From assembly GCA_023460955.1 (NCBI GenBank), contig JAEWOH010000027.1, forward strand, positions 1 to 64,000: a stretch of 64,000 nt of DNA, written 5' to 3'. This stretch comes from Bacillota bacterium. GTDB taxonomy: Bacteria > Bacillota > Clostridia > Acetivibrionales > DSM-1351. Shown here piece after piece: positions 8,496 through 16,782 of this stretch (positions are counted from its first letter, which is position 1; each line of letters starts with the position of its first letter). The position numbers and the translations under genes are program-made. A model generated the notes under the pieces. The model did not search any database. It was given only the letters and a program-made list of their open reading frames with translations, and was not told the DNA's origin.

Positions 8496-9449
8496 CTAAT
8501 CTGCCTGTTCAAGAGGGACGGCTGTATGTGTAAGCACGTCTGTTATAATTTTTTCACTTGCACTGACGTTTTCAGTTGTTAGGCCCTTTGGAATAATTCT
8601 ATGAGCCATGACAGGTACAGCCATTGCTTTAACATCATCAGGTGTAACATAAGTGCGGCCTTTAAGCAATGCATATACCTGAACTGCTTTCAGCAGTGAC
8701 AGAGTACCTCTCGGGCTCACCCCCAGGTGAGCATTCGGATGTTTTCTGGTCGCCTCACCAATTTTGGTTATGTATTCTAAAATATCATCTGAAACCTTCA
8801 CATTGGAGTATATTTTTGAGGCATCAAGAATTTCCTGTGTTGTCACTGCCTTCTTTAACTGTATAAGAGGGTTATTTTCTTTAAATCTTTTTAATATATT
8901 TATTCCTTCTGATGTGTCCGGATAGCCCATGGTGGTCTTAATTAAAAAACGATCCAACTGAGCTTCCGGCAAAGGGAAGGTTCCCTGAATTTCAACAGGA
9001 TTCTGGGTAGCTATTACGAGAAAAGGTGCTTCCAGCAGCTTGGTCTCACCGTCTATAGTGACCTGATGCTCTTCCATGCATTCCAACATAGCCGATTGCG
9101 TTCTTGGGGTTGCACGGTTTATTTCATCTGCAAGAACTATATTTGAAAAAACAGGCCCTGAGCGGAACACAAAATTGTTCTCTTTCTGATTAAAAAAGTT
9201 TATGCCTGTAATATCAGAGGGCAGCAAATCAGGGGTAAACTGAATTCTGCGGAAGGAACAGTCCACAGACGAAGCCAGCGCCCTTGCAAAAACTGTTTTT
9301 CCCGTACCCGGCACATCCTCCAGCAGCATATGACCTCCCGTCATAAGGCAAATCACTGCTAAGTCTATTATACCCTCCTTGCCAACAATAACTTTGGCAA
9401 CATTCTCTCTGATTCGTTGGGCAAGCTGCCCTATGTCCTGAAGTTCCAT
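8496..9449 (-). CDS. MoxR-family AAA+ ATPase
   Basis: A 317-residue AAA+ ATPase of the MoxR group. Walker A is EDVPGTGKT (residues 44-52), Walker B is LADEINRA (about 110), followed by sensor 1 (VIATQNPVE) and the C-terminal lid (GVSPRGTLSLLKA). Such ATPases act as chaperones for assembly or activation of neighbouring vWA/DUF58 proteins. A TTG reading from 9512 adds 21 residues without support; the ATG at 9449 starts MELQDIGQL and has GGAGAG about 5 nt upstream, so it is preferred. It is the first gene of the MoxR-DUF58-DUF4129 operon. The 890-bp gap upstream holds the element described at 9861-10224. Confidence 0.93.
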   Translation of the reverse strand: MELQDIGQLAQRIRENVAKVIVGKEGIIDLAVICLMTGGHMLLEDVPGTGKTVFARALASSVDCSFRRIQFTPDLLPSDITGINFFNQKENNFVFRSGPVFSNIVLADEINRATPRTQSAMLECMEEHQVTIDGETKLLEAPFLVIATQNPVEIQGTFPLPEAQLDRFLIKTTMGYPDTSEGINILKRFKENNPLIQLKKAVTTQEILDASKIYSNVKVSDDILEYITKIGEATRKHPNAHLGVSPRGTLSLLKAVQVYALLKGRTYVTPDDVKAMAVPVMAHRIIPKGLTTENVSASEKIITDVLTHTAVPLEQAD

Positions 9450-9689
9450 GGTTCTCTCCATTTCTGCAACGGTTAATGGTAAAATTCTCAAACACTTTAT
9501 TTGCCGTTGCAATCAGCTTATTTGGGATTTCTTCTATAGATTTGAATTAGCTCTATTTGAGCAAGTCCAATTTCAATTTAGGTAATCTGTAATAATTATA
9601 CCATAATACACCAGCGCGGCTGTTTAGGAAATTTCAATAAAACACAGGACAGGTATTAAGCAATATGTCCAAAACAAGCCTTGGTCAGA

Positions 9690-9707
9690 GTCACTTTGAG
9701 CAGAAGC
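9690..9707 (+). repeat. Fragment of the structured element (decayed third copy)
   Basis: GTCACTTTGAGCAGAAGC at 9690-9707 is identical to 9953-9970 in copy B. The surrounding bases do not keep the rest of the fold, so this looks like a relic. The rest of 9450-9860 is AT-rich and shows no gene. Confidence 0.55.
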
Positions 9708-9860
9708 AAAGAAAAAACTCCTAAATCGCAAATTTGTGTTAATCAATTTTCAAGTTTATCTATTTCGCATTTGAGTACAAATCAAAAAATCGGCATGTTT
9801 TCTTTAAAAAGTAAATTTATCATGGAACAAGTTTTATTATAGATTTCTAGTTTTATTAAT

Positions 9861-10224
9861 AGCACAACTTATATAAATGGCTTGTATAGTTAGAATAAAC
9901 AGCCAAAATTGCAGGCGAAGCCATATAGATTTTACTGGCAAAGTGACAGGACGTCACTTTGAGCAGAAGCGCTACAGGAGGTAGCGTGTTCTGCGACAGT
10001 AAAATTGATGTATGGCGAGCCAACAGATATCAAGCTTGCTTATAGTATTTTGGGCATTAAATATAATACGAACTGTAAATATTGTTTGAAAAATTGCTTG
10101 GCTTGCATTACCACAAAAAGCCCGCAGGCTTTTTGACATGCGAAGAGTTAGATGTAAGCATGAAAGTTTGCTTCGCATTTTCGAGCTGTTTAATCGGGTA
10201 CAGACATTTATATAAGTTAGTGCT
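9861..10224 (+). ncRNA. Structured RNA-like repeat element, copy B, with long terminal inverted repeats
   Basis: The outer arms AACTTATATAAATG (9866-9879) and CATTTATATAAGTT (10205-10218) are exact complements; pairing resumes with AGCAC/GTGCT after one bulged base. Inside are stems 9920-9927/10009-10016 and 9929-9937/9997-10005, hairpin 9940-9947/9953-9960 (loop AGGAC), and hairpin 9963-9975/9981-9994 (loop AGGAG). This is the order seen in copy A at 561-795, with different bases but kept pairing. Wobble U9926-G10010 again favours the plus strand. The right part adds AAAAAGCC/GGCTTTTT at 10115-10135 and GCGAAG/CTTCGC further on. The remaining gap up to 10340 shows nothing recognisable. Confidence 0.6.
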
Positions 10225-10340
10225 TAGTTAAAATACTAGTAACTATCTTGAAACTTAGTTAGATAACATTCTTGTTTCTAGTACTGTCCAATTTTTATTT
10301 TGTTCGGCAATGTGAAATACCTATTATTGATATTGATTAA

Positions 10341-10709
10341 TCACTTTTGCGATTTACGCACTTTTTTCTTCCCAAATATCTCATACAGCCCCATTGCCAG
10401 CAAAAATATTCCGAAGCTTTTTCTCAGCAACAGTCCATTAATTGATAACGCTATCTTTGACCCAATAATTGCACCGGTTAAACCAAAAAGCATTATTGGA
10501 ACACCTGTCCTGAAATCTACACTTTTATGTTTTATATGTATAGTCAGGGCAACTATGGCAGTCGGAATAAAAAAAAGTAGATTAGTACTTTGAGCCACAT
10601 GCTGTTCAGGTTTTATAAACAAAACCAGAGCAGGTATCAAAATTGCCCCGCCGCCTATTCCCATCCCACTTATTATTCCTGCTGTCAGACCAATAAGAAT
10701 TACTATCAT
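10341..10709 (-). CDS. TauE/SafE-type exporter, half protein 2
   Basis: A 122-residue membrane protein with about four hydrophobic segments and the TauE/SafE (PF01925) repeat motif GIISGMGIGGGAILIPALVLF near its start. Full-length members, thought to export sulfite, sulfonates or related anions, have two such repeats and about 250 residues; this is one repeat only. The partner repeat is the separate gene at 10747-11115, 37 nt upstream on the same strand, so the two probably assemble into one transporter. AAAGGT lies 9 nt before the ATG. The protein ends with a basic tail (KKKVRKSQK). Substrate not predictable. Confidence 0.8.
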   Translation of the reverse strand: MIVILIGLTAGIISGMGIGGGAILIPALVLFIKPEQHVAQSTNLLFFIPTAIVALTIHIKHKSVDFRTGVPIMLFGLTGAIIGSKIALSINGLLLRKSFGIFLLAMGLYEIFGKKKVRKSQK

Positions 10710-10746
10710 AATTTAATACCTTTCAAATATAAATTTTTTACTGAGG

Positions 10747-11115
10747 TTAAAATATCATCTTGTAGGCTGCTGCAATCATAAAAATGCCGAAAATTTTTCT
10801 CAAAGCACCCGAAGGGCATTTATTAAGCAGAAATGCTCCTATTGTACCTCCTGCCACTCCACCCAACATAGCCTTCCAGGTTATATCCCAGTTTACAAAG
10901 TTATTGGACAGATAGAAATAACTGCTTACCAATGTTAGAGGCAGGATTATCAATAAAGCAGTGGAGTGAGCCCGGTGTTCCTCCTCTTCAAGTAAATAAA
11001 CCATTGCCGGCACAGCGATTGTACCTCCTCCCGAGCCAAATAGTCCGTTGGCTATGCCCGAAGCAAGTCCAATGCCAATATATTTAAGAAATTTTATTGT
11101 TTTAGGTGATGCCAT
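10747..11115 (-). CDS. TauE/SafE-type exporter, half protein 1
   Basis: A 122-residue membrane protein with about four hydrophobic segments and the TauE/SafE repeat motif (SGIANGLFGSGGGTIAVPAM). It is the same length as the neighbouring half gene and lies directly upstream of it. The two together equal one normal eight-segment transporter. It has its own GGAGGAG ribosome binding site close to the ATG, and no frameshift remnant joins the two, so this is a true two-gene arrangement rather than a broken gene. Not visibly linked to sulfur genes nearby. Confidence 0.8.
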   Translation of the reverse strand: MASPKTIKFLKYIGIGLASGIANGLFGSGGGTIAVPAMVYLLEEEEHRAHSTALLIILPLTLVSSYFYLSNNFVNWDITWKAMLGGVAGGTIGAFLLNKCPSGALRKIFGIFMIAAAYKMIF

Positions 11116-11222
11116 CGCTCCTCCAATGCAATTAATTCAATCAATACTATTATTCTTTAAAAAACAGTTTTTATAAATTTTAAGTAATCGTTTTCTTTAA
11201 GCCATAATTATTAACCAATATA

Positions 11223-11252
11223 TTGACATTCAGCTTAGATTTGGAATAATAT
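11223..11252 (+). promoter_or_regulatory. Sigma-A-type promoter of the TetR-ABC operon
   Basis: A consensus -35 TTGACA (11223-11228) is followed 18 nt later by TAATAT (11247-11252). The operator palindrome at 11261-11274 covers the expected transcription start. Confidence 0.75.
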
Positions 11253-11260
11253 AGAATTAT

Positions 11261-11274
11261 AGTGAGTACTCACT
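11261..11274. promoter_or_regulatory. TetR operator palindrome
   Basis: AGTGAGTACTCACT is a perfect 14-bp palindrome of the classic TetR-family TGAGT/ACTCA type, placed just after the -10 box. It predicts autorepression of the downstream TetR-ABC operon. The same 12-bp core recurs at 39321-39332. Confidence 0.8.
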
Positions 11275-11366
11275 CATTTTTTTTGTATTAACTTATATAC
11301 ATGCCATCATTCTTGTCATAATGAGAGAATAGGCAGATACTCTTACAACCGAAAGGATGCATCCCA

Positions 11367-12005
11367 ATGAACAAAGAAATTGATCTATCAGAACTGGAAC
11401 TTCCGGATAAAGAGAAAAGGATACTTGAGGCAGCTATCCAAATATCCAATGAAAAAGGCTTTTCCTCAACCACAACCAGTGAAATTGCAAAAAGGGCAGG
11501 TATTGCAGAGGGTACGATTTTCAGATATTTCAAAACTAAAAAGGATATTATGCACGGAATAATGCTGCAGGCTATAAAAGTTGCTTCTGATAAAGTTATA
11601 CTCGCCTCTCTGAATAACATCTTCAAGAACAAGGAGGAAAAGGACTTACGAGGTATCCTGAAAGAAATCCTGGCTGATAGATTAGAATTGGTCCAACGCT
11701 TTTTCCCCATGTTCAGGGTATTGGTCAGTGAAGCCCTTTTTCACCAGGATATACGGGACGTTATCTACAGCAAACTCTTTAACAAAATGGAACATGAAAT
11801 ACTTGAGTTCTATAAAAACATGGCTGCCCGGGGGCAGGTCAGGACTGATATTGACCCTATGCTCATAATGAGGAACATAGTAGGTAACTTTATTGCTTTC
11901 ATTGCCCAAAAGATGCTGTTTTCAGACAACTTTAAGCTTTCAGAATGTGAAAAAGAAATTGACGATATGATTACGTTGATAATTGACGGAATCTCACCTC
12001 AATAA
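11367..12005 (+). CDS. TetR-family transcriptional repressor
   Basis: A 212-residue regulator. The helix-turn-helix lies at about residues 18-65 (RILEAAIQISNEKGFSSTTT, then EIAKRAGIAEGTIFRYFKTK), with a helical ligand-binding remainder that includes a FPMFRVLVSEALF segment. It is followed 15 nt later by a drug-type ABC exporter, the usual layout for a repressor that releases its operon when a toxic ligand binds. A consensus promoter and a perfect palindromic operator lie upstream. The ribosome binding site AAAGGA is about 10 nt from the ATG. Ligand unknown. Confidence 0.93.
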   Translation: MNKEIDLSELELPDKEKRILEAAIQISNEKGFSSTTTSEIAKRAGIAEGTIFRYFKTKKDIMHGIMLQAIKVASDKVILASLNNIFKNKEEKDLRGILKEILADRLELVQRFFPMFRVLVSEALFHQDIRDVIYSKLFNKMEHEILEFYKNMAARGQVRTDIDPMLIMRNIVGNFIAFIAQKMLFSDNFKLSECEKEIDDMITLIIDGISPQ

Positions 12006-12020
12006 CTAAAGGAGGTTTTT

Positions 12021-12812
12021 ATGGAAAATGCAATTTGTGTTGAAAATTTAACTAAAAAATTTGGAAATTTCACGGCTGTAGACAATATAAGTTTTTCTAT
12101 TCCTCAGGGAACTATTTTCGGTTTTCTGGGGCCCAATGGTTCAGGAAAATCTACCACAATCAGAATGTTATGCGGTGTCCTCCATCCCACTTCAGGCAAA
12201 GCCCTGGTTTTAGGAAATGATGTAACAAAGGACACAGAGGCGGTAAGACAAAGTCTGGGTTACATGAGCCAGCGCTTTAGTCTTTATGAGGACCTTACAG
12301 TGGAAGAAAACCTTGACTTTTATGCAGGAGTGTATGGGCTGTCCAAAAAAACAACAAGCGAAAGAAAAAAAGAGCTTATTGGAATGGCAAATCTTACAGG
12401 AAAGGAAAAAAGTCTTGCAGGTACTCTGTCGGGAGGCTGGAAACAGCGTTTGGCTCTAGGCTGTGCCTTGATTCACAAACCAAAGCTCCTTATTTTGGAT
12501 GAACCAACCGCCGGTGTTGATCCTGTTTCAAGACGAGTATTCTGGGACATCATCCATTCGTTGGCACGACAGGGCATCACAATACTGGTAACAACACACT
12601 ATATGGATGAAGCTGAAAGCTGTGATACTGTGGGCTTTATCCTAAACGGAAAGCTAATAAATATTGCGCCGCCCCGGCAGCTTATTGAACAGGAAGGTGC
12701 CAAAAACCTTGAAGATATTTTTATCAAGTATGTTGAAGAGATAACATGCCAGAAGGTGGCAGGAGCCTTTAATGATTTGAATTTTCTAAAGGGAGATGAT
12801 CGTCTTGAATAA
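12021..12812 (+). CDS. ABC transporter ATP-binding protein (drug-export type)
   Basis: A 263-residue ATPase with Walker A GPNGSGKST (about residues 38-46), signature LSGGWKQRL, Walker B LLILDEPTAGVDP and switch histidine in VTTHYMDEA. The HYMDEAE form is typical of CcmA/DrrA-like ATPases paired with ABC-2 permeases for drug or lipid export. It has an AGGAGG ribosome binding site and sits between the TetR gene (15 nt) and the permease gene, which it overlaps by 17 nt. Confidence 0.93.
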   Translation: MENAICVENLTKKFGNFTAVDNISFSIPQGTIFGFLGPNGSGKSTTIRMLCGVLHPTSGKALVLGNDVTKDTEAVRQSLGYMSQRFSLYEDLTVEENLDFYAGVYGLSKKTTSERKKELIGMANLTGKEKSLAGTLSGGWKQRLALGCALIHKPKLLILDEPTAGVDPVSRRVFWDIIHSLARQGITILVTTHYMDEAESCDTVGFILNGKLINIAPPRQLIEQEGAKNLEDIFIKYVEEITCQKVAGAFNDLNFLKGDDRLE

Positions 12813-13977
12813 CCAGACATTCAAAAATAAAGCTAGACACAGTTTTAGCTTTAAGAGATTTTTGTCAATCATTAAAAAGGAATTTATACAGGTAAAGCGT
12901 GACCCAATAAGTCTTAGACTTCCCTTCATTATGCCTGTAGTAATGATGCTGCTGTTTGGCTATGCGGTAAATACTGAAGTAGATAAAATACCCACAGTTA
13001 TTTTTGATAAGAGTCAATCGGATGAAAGCAGAGCGTTTCTTGACAAATTTACCGATTCCGAATATTTTGTTATCTATGAAAACGTACAGTCTGAGGAAAG
13101 AATAGATGAGCTGATTAAGCGAGGCAATGCTAAGGCAGGGCTTATTATCCCTGAAGATTATTCTAAAAAAGTAAAAAGCGGTTTATCTGCAGAAGTTGAA
13201 CTTATAATAGACGGAACCGAGCCTACAACTGCAAGAGCAGCTTTAAGCAGCGGACAGCTTATTTCAAGAAGTTATTCACAGAAATATATCTCAGACAAAC
13301 TTGTCAAATATGGCATAACGCCTGACAAGCTGAACGGAATATCTTTAAAAACAGCAGTCTGGTTCAACCCGGATATGGAAAGCACCAAGTTCACTATTCC
13401 AGGACTGGTAGGCCTGATTATGCAGAATATTACAATAATGCTGACTGCTTTTGCACTTGTACGAGAAAAGGAGAGAAGTACTATCGAACAGCTTATTGTA
13501 ACCCCTATAAAGCCCTCCGAACTTATTCTTGGAAAGTTGATACCTTATATTGTAATAGGGTATTCAGGTTTTCTCTTCTCACTTGCCTTGTGTGTCTGGG
13601 TTTTCAAGGTAAGGATAGCCGGCTCTGTGGGTCTATTGCTCCTGTTGGGCTTCCTTTTCGTATATTGTTCACTGTCAATCGGCATGCTTATATCCACCTT
13701 TGCCAGGAACCAAATGCAGGCCATGATTGTAATGGTATTTGTTCTTCTCCCAAGCATTCTGTTGTCCGGGTTTATTTTTCCGAGAGAAGCTATGCCTCAG
13801 TTAATTAACTATATTGGTTATATAATACCACTTACCTACTTCCTTGATATTATCAGGGGGATTACATTAAAAGGAGTAGGCTTGAAATATCTATGGCAGG
13901 ATACGGCTGTGCTTCTGCTCTTTACAACAACTATTCTTTTTATAGCTGTAAAAAGATTCAGAAAGAGCCTGGATTAA
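12796..13977 (+). CDS. ABC-2 type permease (drug exporter)
   Basis: A 393-residue permease: one N-terminal membrane segment (about 42-60, LPFIMPVVMMLLFGYAVNT), a large extracytoplasmic region, then about five membrane segments in the second half, as in YhhJ/YbhR-type exporters. It carries the ABC-2 loop EKERSTIEQLIVTPIKP. The start is uncertain: the ATG at 12796 has GGGAG directly against it, whereas TTG at 12805 has GGGAG about 9 nt upstream and may be the true start. It forms the exporter with the ATPase upstream, under TetR control. Confidence 0.9.
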   Translation: MIVLNNQTFKNKARHSFSFKRFLSIIKKEFIQVKRDPISLRLPFIMPVVMMLLFGYAVNTEVDKIPTVIFDKSQSDESRAFLDKFTDSEYFVIYENVQSEERIDELIKRGNAKAGLIIPEDYSKKVKSGLSAEVELIIDGTEPTTARAALSSGQLISRSYSQKYISDKLVKYGITPDKLNGISLKTAVWFNPDMESTKFTIPGLVGLIMQNITIMLTAFALVREKERSTIEQLIVTPIKPSELILGKLIPYIVIGYSGFLFSLALCVWVFKVRIAGSVGLLLLLGFLFVYCSLSIGMLISTFARNQMQAMIVMVFVLLPSILLSGFIFPREAMPQLINYIGYIIPLTYFLDIIRGITLKGVGLKYLWQDTAVLLLFTTTILFIAVKRFRKSLD

Positions 13978-13998
13978 TAAGACTAAATGGTTTTATGG

Positions 13999-14030
13999 GT
14001 ACAACTTTAAGCCATTAATTAAAGTTGTAC
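13999..14030. repeat. Perfect inverted repeat between the ABC operon and the VanX-like gene
   Basis: GTACAACTTTAA and TTAAAGTTGTAC form a 12-bp perfect stem with an 8-nt loop. No T-run follows, so it is either a weak terminator for the ABC operon or an operator for the gene at 14084. Confidence 0.5.
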
Positions 14031-14083
14031 TTGCGTAAAGGCTATATGTTAAAATAGAAGGAAATATCACGGAGGCTGTTTAT

Positions 14084-15247
14084 ATGACTAAAATACGGTA
14101 TAGAAGCATAAAATTAATCGTAGCATTCATTGTAATTACAGTATTTTCAAATGCTTTATGGGTAACTGATGCAGCATCTGTAAAACAGGCGATTTCACCA
14201 ACCTCCAAAATATCGGCGAATCCAGTTCCCCAAAAATCAGACCTTGTGCTTGTAGAAGACTATTACAAGGATTTTTTCATCGATATGAAATATGCTACCT
14301 GTGACAACTTTGTTAAAAAAACTCTTTATCCCTCTCCTACCTGTGTGTTAACCAAGGGTACACTTGATAAATTAATCAAAGCAAATAAGCTTGTAAAGCA
14401 GCAGGGTTATTCAATCAAAATCTGGGATGCTTATAGACCACTAAGTGTACAAAAAATAATGTGGGAGGCTACACCAAACAAAAATTATGTGGCAAATCCA
14501 TACCGGTCAGGCTCAAAGCATAACAAAGGTGCAGCCGTAGATATTACACTGGTGGACAAAAGCGGCAAGGAAGTTAATATGCCAACGGAATTCGATCACT
14601 TTTCGGAAAAGGCTTCACCAAATTACAAGGGTATGACACCCGAGCAAAGAAAAAACTTGAATATACTGACTAATGCAATGAAAGCTTCGGGCTTTAGAAA
14701 TATAAGTACCGAATGGTGGCATTTTGAAGATACTGAGAATAGTAATTATAAAATACAGGATATTCCCTTGAGTAAATTTGATAAAACCGACTATGGACTA
14801 AGCAGTAAAACCATTTCAGAACTTAAAATTCTTAAAGAAAACAATTCTTCTCAGCTGATTGTTGTAACTTCCCGGTTATATAATACTTCAAACGTAATAA
14901 TCAATACATATGAAAAGAGCAAAACAGGTTGGGTTAATGTACATAAAAATATACCGGGCTACATAGGTTTGAAGGGTTTTACACTGAACAAGACAGAAGG
15001 GGACATGAAAACACCCATTGGCGCTTTCAGCATTGAAACCTGTTTTTCTAAAAGCTCAACGGTTTCTACTGGCTTGAATTTATATAAATATGATTCAAAG
15101 GATGTTTGGGTAGACGATCCGGCCTCCAGCTACTATAATACACACCAGCGTGAGCCGGCCAAAGGTCGCTGGAATTCTGCCGAAAATTTCAGTAGTATGA
15201 AAAATGGAGTTTATGATGTTTTCTTTAACATTGGATATAATAAGTAA
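14084..15247 (+). CDS. Secreted VanX-type D,D-dipeptidase with truncated L,D-transpeptidase domain
   Basis: A 387-residue product with a signal peptide (1-31). Residues about 55-235 are a VanX/DdpX-type D-Ala-D-Ala dipeptidase domain with all zinc-site residues: SKHNKGAAVD (S144, H146, D153) and EWWH (E210, H213). Residues about 255-387 begin a YkuD-type L,D-transpeptidase domain (KTEGDMKTPIGAFSI) but end at a TAA before the catalytic part. Reading on in the same frame to 15430 gives the missing HxN and TNGCVAT segments, so one in-frame stop splits the gene. The dipeptidase half should still work. Role: cell-wall peptide processing. The ribosome binding site is CGGAGG. The stop could also be a sequencing error or be read through. 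Confidence 0.82.
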   Translation: MTKIRYRSIKLIVAFIVITVFSNALWVTDAASVKQAISPTSKISANPVPQKSDLVLVEDYYKDFFIDMKYATCDNFVKKTLYPSPTCVLTKGTLDKLIKANKLVKQQGYSIKIWDAYRPLSVQKIMWEATPNKNYVANPYRSGSKHNKGAAVDITLVDKSGKEVNMPTEFDHFSEKASPNYKGMTPEQRKNLNILTNAMKASGFRNISTEWWHFEDTENSNYKIQDIPLSKFDKTDYGLSSKTISELKILKENNSSQLIVVTSRLYNTSNVIINTYEKSKTGWVNVHKNIPGYIGLKGFTLNKTEGDMKTPIGAFSIETCFSKSSTVSTGLNLYKYDSKDVWVDDPASSYYNTHQREPAKGRWNSAENFSSMKNGVYDVFFNIGYNK

Positions 15248-15430
15248 AATATAAAGAATAATGGGAGTGCCATATTTTTCCACATAATAAATCCGTCTAT
15301 GACAATAAAGTACACCAATGGCTGCGTCGCTACAGACAAAAAAAACGTCCTGGCTGTAGTTAACTGGCTGAATAAGGATAAATCCCCAATGATTTTAATG
15401 GGACCAATGACACAGATCGTAAAATATTGA
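15248..15430 (+). pseudogene. Cut-off 3' end of the L,D-transpeptidase domain
   Basis: In the same frame as the gene ending at 15247, this stretch encodes 60 residues that include GSAIFFHI and TNGCVATDK. These match the His and Gly-Cys catalytic segments of YkuD-type transpeptidases, and the stretch ends with TGA at 15428-15430. With no start codon or ribosome binding site of its own it is probably untranslated, unless the TAA at 15245 is read through. Confidence 0.75.
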
Positions 15431-15514
15431 TTGTATATTTTTTTATTTACTTCTATAATTTATGATAACAACAAAAAGAAAAAAATTATAATAAAATTGT
15501 TATTTAGGAGGTAC

Positions 15515-15574
15515 TTGGCCGGCTGTTTCAATAAACACATATGCAAGGTGCCGGGTAGATTGAAATATGGATAA
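15515..15574 (+). CDS. Possible 19-residue leader peptide
   Basis: A strong AGGAGGT site (15506-15512) lies 2-4 nt before a TTG codon that opens a 19-codon frame. Its stop (TAA, 15572-15574) overlaps the first codons of the AI-2E-family gene, whose own ATG has only a weak ribosome binding site. This suggests translational coupling through a short leader. The peptide has no recognised function, and the call is speculative. Confidence 0.3.
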   Translation: MAGCFNKHICKVPGRLKYG

Positions 15575-16742
15575 TAATACTATCTTTGTGTTCAGAAGCA
15601 AGTTTTTCAGATACGGTTGCTATTTGTTACTTACATTACTTATTATTTTTATGTTTGGCAAAATTGATTTCTTTTTCTCACCTATTTTGAGTTTTACTTA
15701 TTCAATTATATTCCCGCTTCTTTTCGGAGGTTTGTTGTTTTATATCTTAAGGCCACTTGTGAGGCTTCTTGAAAAGGGAAAAATACCCCATATCTGGGCA
15801 ATAGTTTTAGCCTTTATAATTGTACTTTCAGCAATGATACTGTTCAGCTCCTATACAGGTTCTTTGATAAAAACTCAGTTTCTTGATTTTTATTATAGCC
15901 TTCCCTCTCTGTACGAAAAGGCCGAAAGAACCGTCAATGATCTTTTAAGCAGCAATATATTGAGTTATTTTAATGATTCGGAGCTTCAGACCTCCGATAT
16001 TACAAATAAGATTACAGAATTCGCACAAAATGCAGCAAAGAGTGTTGGCAGGGGAACAATTAATTTTATCGGAGCTATTACAAATGTGGGCTCTATACTC
16101 ATAATTCTTCCAGTCATCCTTTTTTACTTTCTTAAGGATGGCGGAAAATTCATGCCCAGTGTTGTAAGATTTGTTCCTGCCTCCCATAAAGGCAATGTAA
16201 GAAAAATTCTTACAGATATAGATTATGTATTGTCAAACTATATTGCCGGTCAGCTTTTAGTAGCCTTTTTTATAGGTCTTCTTATGTATATAGGATACCT
16301 TATTATAGGTCTCAATTATTCTTTAATACTTGCCATTTTCGCTATGGTAACCTGTATAATACCCTTCTTCGGCCCCTGGCTTGGGATAATTCCTGCAATA
16401 CTGCTTTCTCTTGCAGACAACCCCTTTATGGCAGTAAAAATATTTATAGTAATGATAATAGTACAGCAGATTGACAACAACTTTATTTCTCCCCAGGTAA
16501 TGAAGAAAAGTATGGATATTCACCCTCTTACAGTTATACTGTTATTAATGGGTATCATACCTATACTTGGCTTTGTTGGATTGATAATTGTAATCCCTCT
16601 TTATTCTGCAATAAAGATAACTCTTAAAAATATAGTTGAAATGTATTATCCTAAATATGCTCAAACCTTGGAGCTTGATAAGCCTGAAGAAACCGAACCC
16701 AAGAAAAAGACTTTTAATCTTAACATTAATAAAAAGAAATAA
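15567..16742 (+). CDS. AI-2E family (PerM/YtvI-type) membrane protein
   Basis: A 391-residue protein with about eight hydrophobic segments and the AI-2E transporter family (PF01594) pattern: paired N-terminal helices (about 16-75), a soluble region (about 95-160), and the conserved late stretch NYIAGQLLVAFFIGLLMYIG, then DNNFISPQVMKKSMDIHPL. Members include the quorum-signal exporter TqsA, but many Firmicute homologues have other roles, so signal transport should not be assumed. The C-terminus is basic (KPEETEPKKKTF). The ribosome binding site directly upstream is weak; see the leader at 15515-15574. Confidence 0.88.
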   Translation: MDNNTIFVFRSKFFRYGCYLLLTLLIIFMFGKIDFFFSPILSFTYSIIFPLLFGGLLFYILRPLVRLLEKGKIPHIWAIVLAFIIVLSAMILFSSYTGSLIKTQFLDFYYSLPSLYEKAERTVNDLLSSNILSYFNDSELQTSDITNKITEFAQNAAKSVGRGTINFIGAITNVGSILIILPVILFYFLKDGGKFMPSVVRFVPASHKGNVRKILTDIDYVLSNYIAGQLLVAFFIGLLMYIGYLIIGLNYSLILAIFAMVTCIIPFFGPWLGIIPAILLSLADNPFMAVKIFIVMIIVQQIDNNFISPQVMKKSMDIHPLTVILLLMGIIPILGFVGLIIVIPLYSAIKITLKNIVEMYYPKYAQTLELDKPEETEPKKKTFNLNINKKK

Positions 16743-16782
16743 AAAGAACTAAATAAAAGAACTAAATAAAAGAACAGGTTGA

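Noticed and set aside
15567..16742. Quorum-signal (AI-2) exporter
   Set aside because: The family name is inherited from TqsA; nothing here (such as luxS) supports AI-2 transport.
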